Shown: in pieces, positions 62,555 through 64,000 of the stretch
Position numbering within the stretch: the stretch's first letter is position 1
How the letters are laid out: every line of letters begins with the position of its first letter
The notes under the pieces: generated by a model
The model's input: the letters and a program-made list of their open reading frames with translations, nothing else
Told to the model about the DNA's origin: nothing
The model's database searches: none
Position numbers and translations under genes: made by a program
NCBI RefSeq assembly: GCF_025699255.1
Contig: NZ_JAILWA010000004.1
Location: forward strand, 1 to 64,000
From: Nitrosopumilus sp.
Lineage (GTDB): Archaea > Thermoproteota > Nitrososphaeria > Nitrososphaerales > Nitrosopumilaceae
DNA length: 64,000 nucleotides
Direction: 5' to 3'

Positions 62555-63554
62555 AACGATCAATAAACCGTTCATTGTTTTGTAATATTGAAATCCTTGA
62601 AACAATACTTTCATCCATTACTGAAAATATTTTACTTTGCTTTGCAATTTCTTGACTGAATTTCTTTACTTCTTCCATTTCTAACATATTATCATGTTCT
62701 AATCTATTTGTTGAACGACCAATATGCATGTAAGATTTAATTTCAATAAAATGCGGACTTGCTTTTCTGAACATTTCAGCAAAAGCTGGAATCCCTTCTT
62801 TTTGATCATTATAACCTCTAATCAAAGTAATTCGTAACACTGTCCTAGTATCCAAATTCTTTAACATGTCCAAAGTTCTATTCCATCGCTCCCAAGAGTC
62901 ATCATATTTTGGCTTGTTTATTCTCATAAATGATTCATAATCTGAAGCATTTGTTGACAAATACAATTGTGTTGGTAATGCATCTTCGTCTTGTAGTTTT
63001 TGAATCATATCTGGTTCTTGTCCATTTGTTACAAGGAAAATTGATTTTGTAGCTTCAAGTGAATTTAGATACTTGATTAATTGTGGAAGTTTAGGATACA
63101 TTGTAGGTTCTCCAGATAATGAAATTGCATAATGGCTAGGTAGTAATGATTCATCTAATCTTTGTTTATCATTTCTTGAATCTCCATAATATCCATTGAT
63201 TAATTTTTTTCTTTCAGCCATTAATTTACTTAAAATTTCTTCAGGTTCTGCAACTTGTTCTGGTTCCATCTTCATTGAATCATAAAATTCCATTGGTCTC
63301 CAGCAATACACACATCTATTTTCACAATGCATTCCAGCTGGAGAAAATTCCATGCACCTGTGAGTAGAAATTCCATAAAATTTGTGTTTGTAACAACTTC
63401 CTTCATGTTTGAATGATTTTTTTGTCCAATGACATAATTCTACAGTAGAATGATCAGCTACACCATACTTAGCTTTTTTCAGTTGTTCTGATATTGCAGG
63501 TTTGATCTGAATTAGACCTTCATCCTCTTCAATTGTTTCCCCAGAACAACTCAT
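62526..63554 (-). CDS. taw1: 4-demethylwyosine synthase Taw1 (TYW1)
   Basis: 342 residues. Radical SAM cluster motif CENRCVYCW, plus three N-terminal Cys residues (LCHW, GSCYK, HRCMEF) each 13 residues apart, matching the second 4Fe-4S cluster of archaeal TYW1. It lacks the flavodoxin domain of eukaryotic TYW1. Builds the tricyclic wyosine base at G37 of tRNA-Phe from pyruvate. Confidence 0.95.
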   Translation of the reverse strand: MSCSGETIEEDEGLIQIKPAISEQLKKAKYGVADHSTVELCHWTKKSFKHEGSCYKHKFYGISTHRCMEFSPAGMHCENRCVYCWRPMEFYDSMKMEPEQVAEPEEILSKLMAERKKLINGYYGDSRNDKQRLDESLLPSHYAISLSGEPTMYPKLPQLIKYLNSLEATKSIFLVTNGQEPDMIQKLQDEDALPTQLYLSTNASDYESFMRINKPKYDDSWERWNRTLDMLKNLDTRTVLRITLIRGYNDQKEGIPAFAEMFRKASPHFIEIKSYMHIGRSTNRLEHDNMLEMEEVKKFSQEIAKQSKIFSVMDESIVSRISILQNNERFIDRFIPSYVNTI

Positions 63555-63692
63555 GAGTTCAGATCGTGTTTTGGTTTACTTAAATTGATCGAGTTTTTTG
63601 TCCAACATGGAAACTTTTCCCAAAACTTTTGATATTTTTAGTCGATTCTAGAGTGAGGTTTAATAACTGGATCCTCGACGTATTTTTAGGCT

Positions 63693-64000
63693 TTGAACAA
63701 AATACACTCGATATCTTTCCTATTGTTACTTGTAACCACATTAACTAGTATGCCCATAAATCCTGCTTTTGCTGCCGTTGATGACTTTGATAATGACGGT
63801 ATTGAGAACTCTGTTGATGCCTGTCCAAATTTACAAGAAGACTATGAAGGTACTGTGGATGGATGTCCATCAAATTTTGTACCTTGGTATGATGAAGATT
63901 ATGACGGTATAGAAGATCATATTGATCAATGTCCAAATCTTAGAGAACATTACAATAAATTCCAAGATGAAGACGGTTGTCCTGATACTTTACCTGGTAC
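63693..64000 (+). CDS. Secreted protein with thrombospondin type 3-like Ca-binding repeats (3' end outside window)
   Basis: Starts at TTG 63693 with a clear signal peptide (NKIHSISFLLLLVTTLTSM, cleavage near PAFA) and then repeats of DFDNDGIENSVDACPNL and DYDGIEDHIDQCPNL type, with Cys-Pro pairs and Asp-rich loops as in thrombospondin type 3 / OmpA-linked repeats. The frame stays open to base 64000. A TATA-like GTTTAATAA (63658-63666) lies about 30 bases upstream, which supports the TTG. Cell-surface, probably Ca-dependent. Confidence 0.8.
   Translation, partial: MNKIHSISFLLLLVTTLTSMPINPAFAAVDDFDNDGIENSVDACPNLQEDYEGTVDGCPSNFVPWYDEDYDGIEDHIDQCPNLREHYNKFQDEDGCPDTLPG

Overview
The window reads as chromosome of an ammonia-oxidising archaeon of the Nitrosopumilus type (Nitrososphaerota/Thaumarchaeota). 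The basis is low GC, a dense mix of archaeal information genes (Csl4 exosome subunit, Dph2, TiaS, archaeosine TgtA, KEOPS Kae1 and Bud32, Taw1, thermosome, ribosomal proteins S27e and L44e), a very large Asp-rich S-layer protein of the marine ammonia-oxidiser type, and a Rieske/cytochrome b/cupredoxin operon. Promoters look archaeal: an A/T-rich TATA element usually sits 25-33 bases before the start codon, which implies many leaderless transcripts and often decides which start is right. I see no phage, insertion sequence, CRISPR array, rRNA or replication origin.

Layout. 1-3.2 kb: a repeat-rich zinc-ribbon protein cut by the window edge, a lysine-tailed helical protein, a small ORF, and an lrp-ctaB (haem O synthase) pair. 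3.3-8.6 kb: aspartate-semialdehyde dehydrogenase family enzyme, then a tightly overlapping late cobalamin operon (threonine-phosphate decarboxylase, a glutaminase-less CobQ, CbiB, CobS, CobY). 8.6-13.5 kb: S27e/L44e, adenine deaminase, thermosome, ROK sugar kinase. 13.5-25.7 kb: small secreted or conserved proteins, GMP synthase and IMP dehydrogenase, archaeal pterin/folate genes (mptE, folP), prephenate dehydratase, Csl4, an alcohol dehydrogenase, a TPR protein and Dph2. 25.7-29.6 kb: TiaS, initiator tRNA-Met, a PQQ-type sugar dehydrogenase and HMG-CoA reductase. 29.6-37 kb: a near-complete histidine operon in the order hisG-D-C-[HAD phosphatase]-B-H-A-F-I. 37-40.3 kb: threonine synthase translationally linked to a MoaD-E1 fusion. 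40.5-50.6 kb: a cell-surface block with the S-layer protein, a membrane-anchored coiled-coil protein and a giant subtilase. 50.6-53.2 kb: the Rieske/cytochrome b/cupredoxin operon. 53.2-64 kb: tRNA-Arg, an Ogg-type glycosylase, a beta-CASP nuclease, ferredoxin and a run of tRNA/ribosome maturation genes (tgtA, AK6/Fap7, a YchF-like GTPase, kae1, bud32, rdgB, taw1), ending in a secreted Ca-binding-repeat protein that runs off the window.

The most interesting places are: (a) the S-layer block, where the second gene has the architecture expected of a membrane stalk (signal peptide, beta domains, coiled coil, C-terminal membrane helix) and could anchor an S-layer protein that has no membrane helix of its own; (b) the one-base-overlapping threonine synthase / MoaD-E1 fusion pair, reminiscent of sulfur-carrier-dependent amino acid synthesis; (c) CobQ without its glutaminase domain, in what is probably an ammonia-rich cytoplasm; (d) an in-frame TAG just after a promoter-aligned GTG in the Lrp-family gene; (e) a HAD phosphatase filling the histidinol-phosphatase slot of the his operon, which also lacks hisE.
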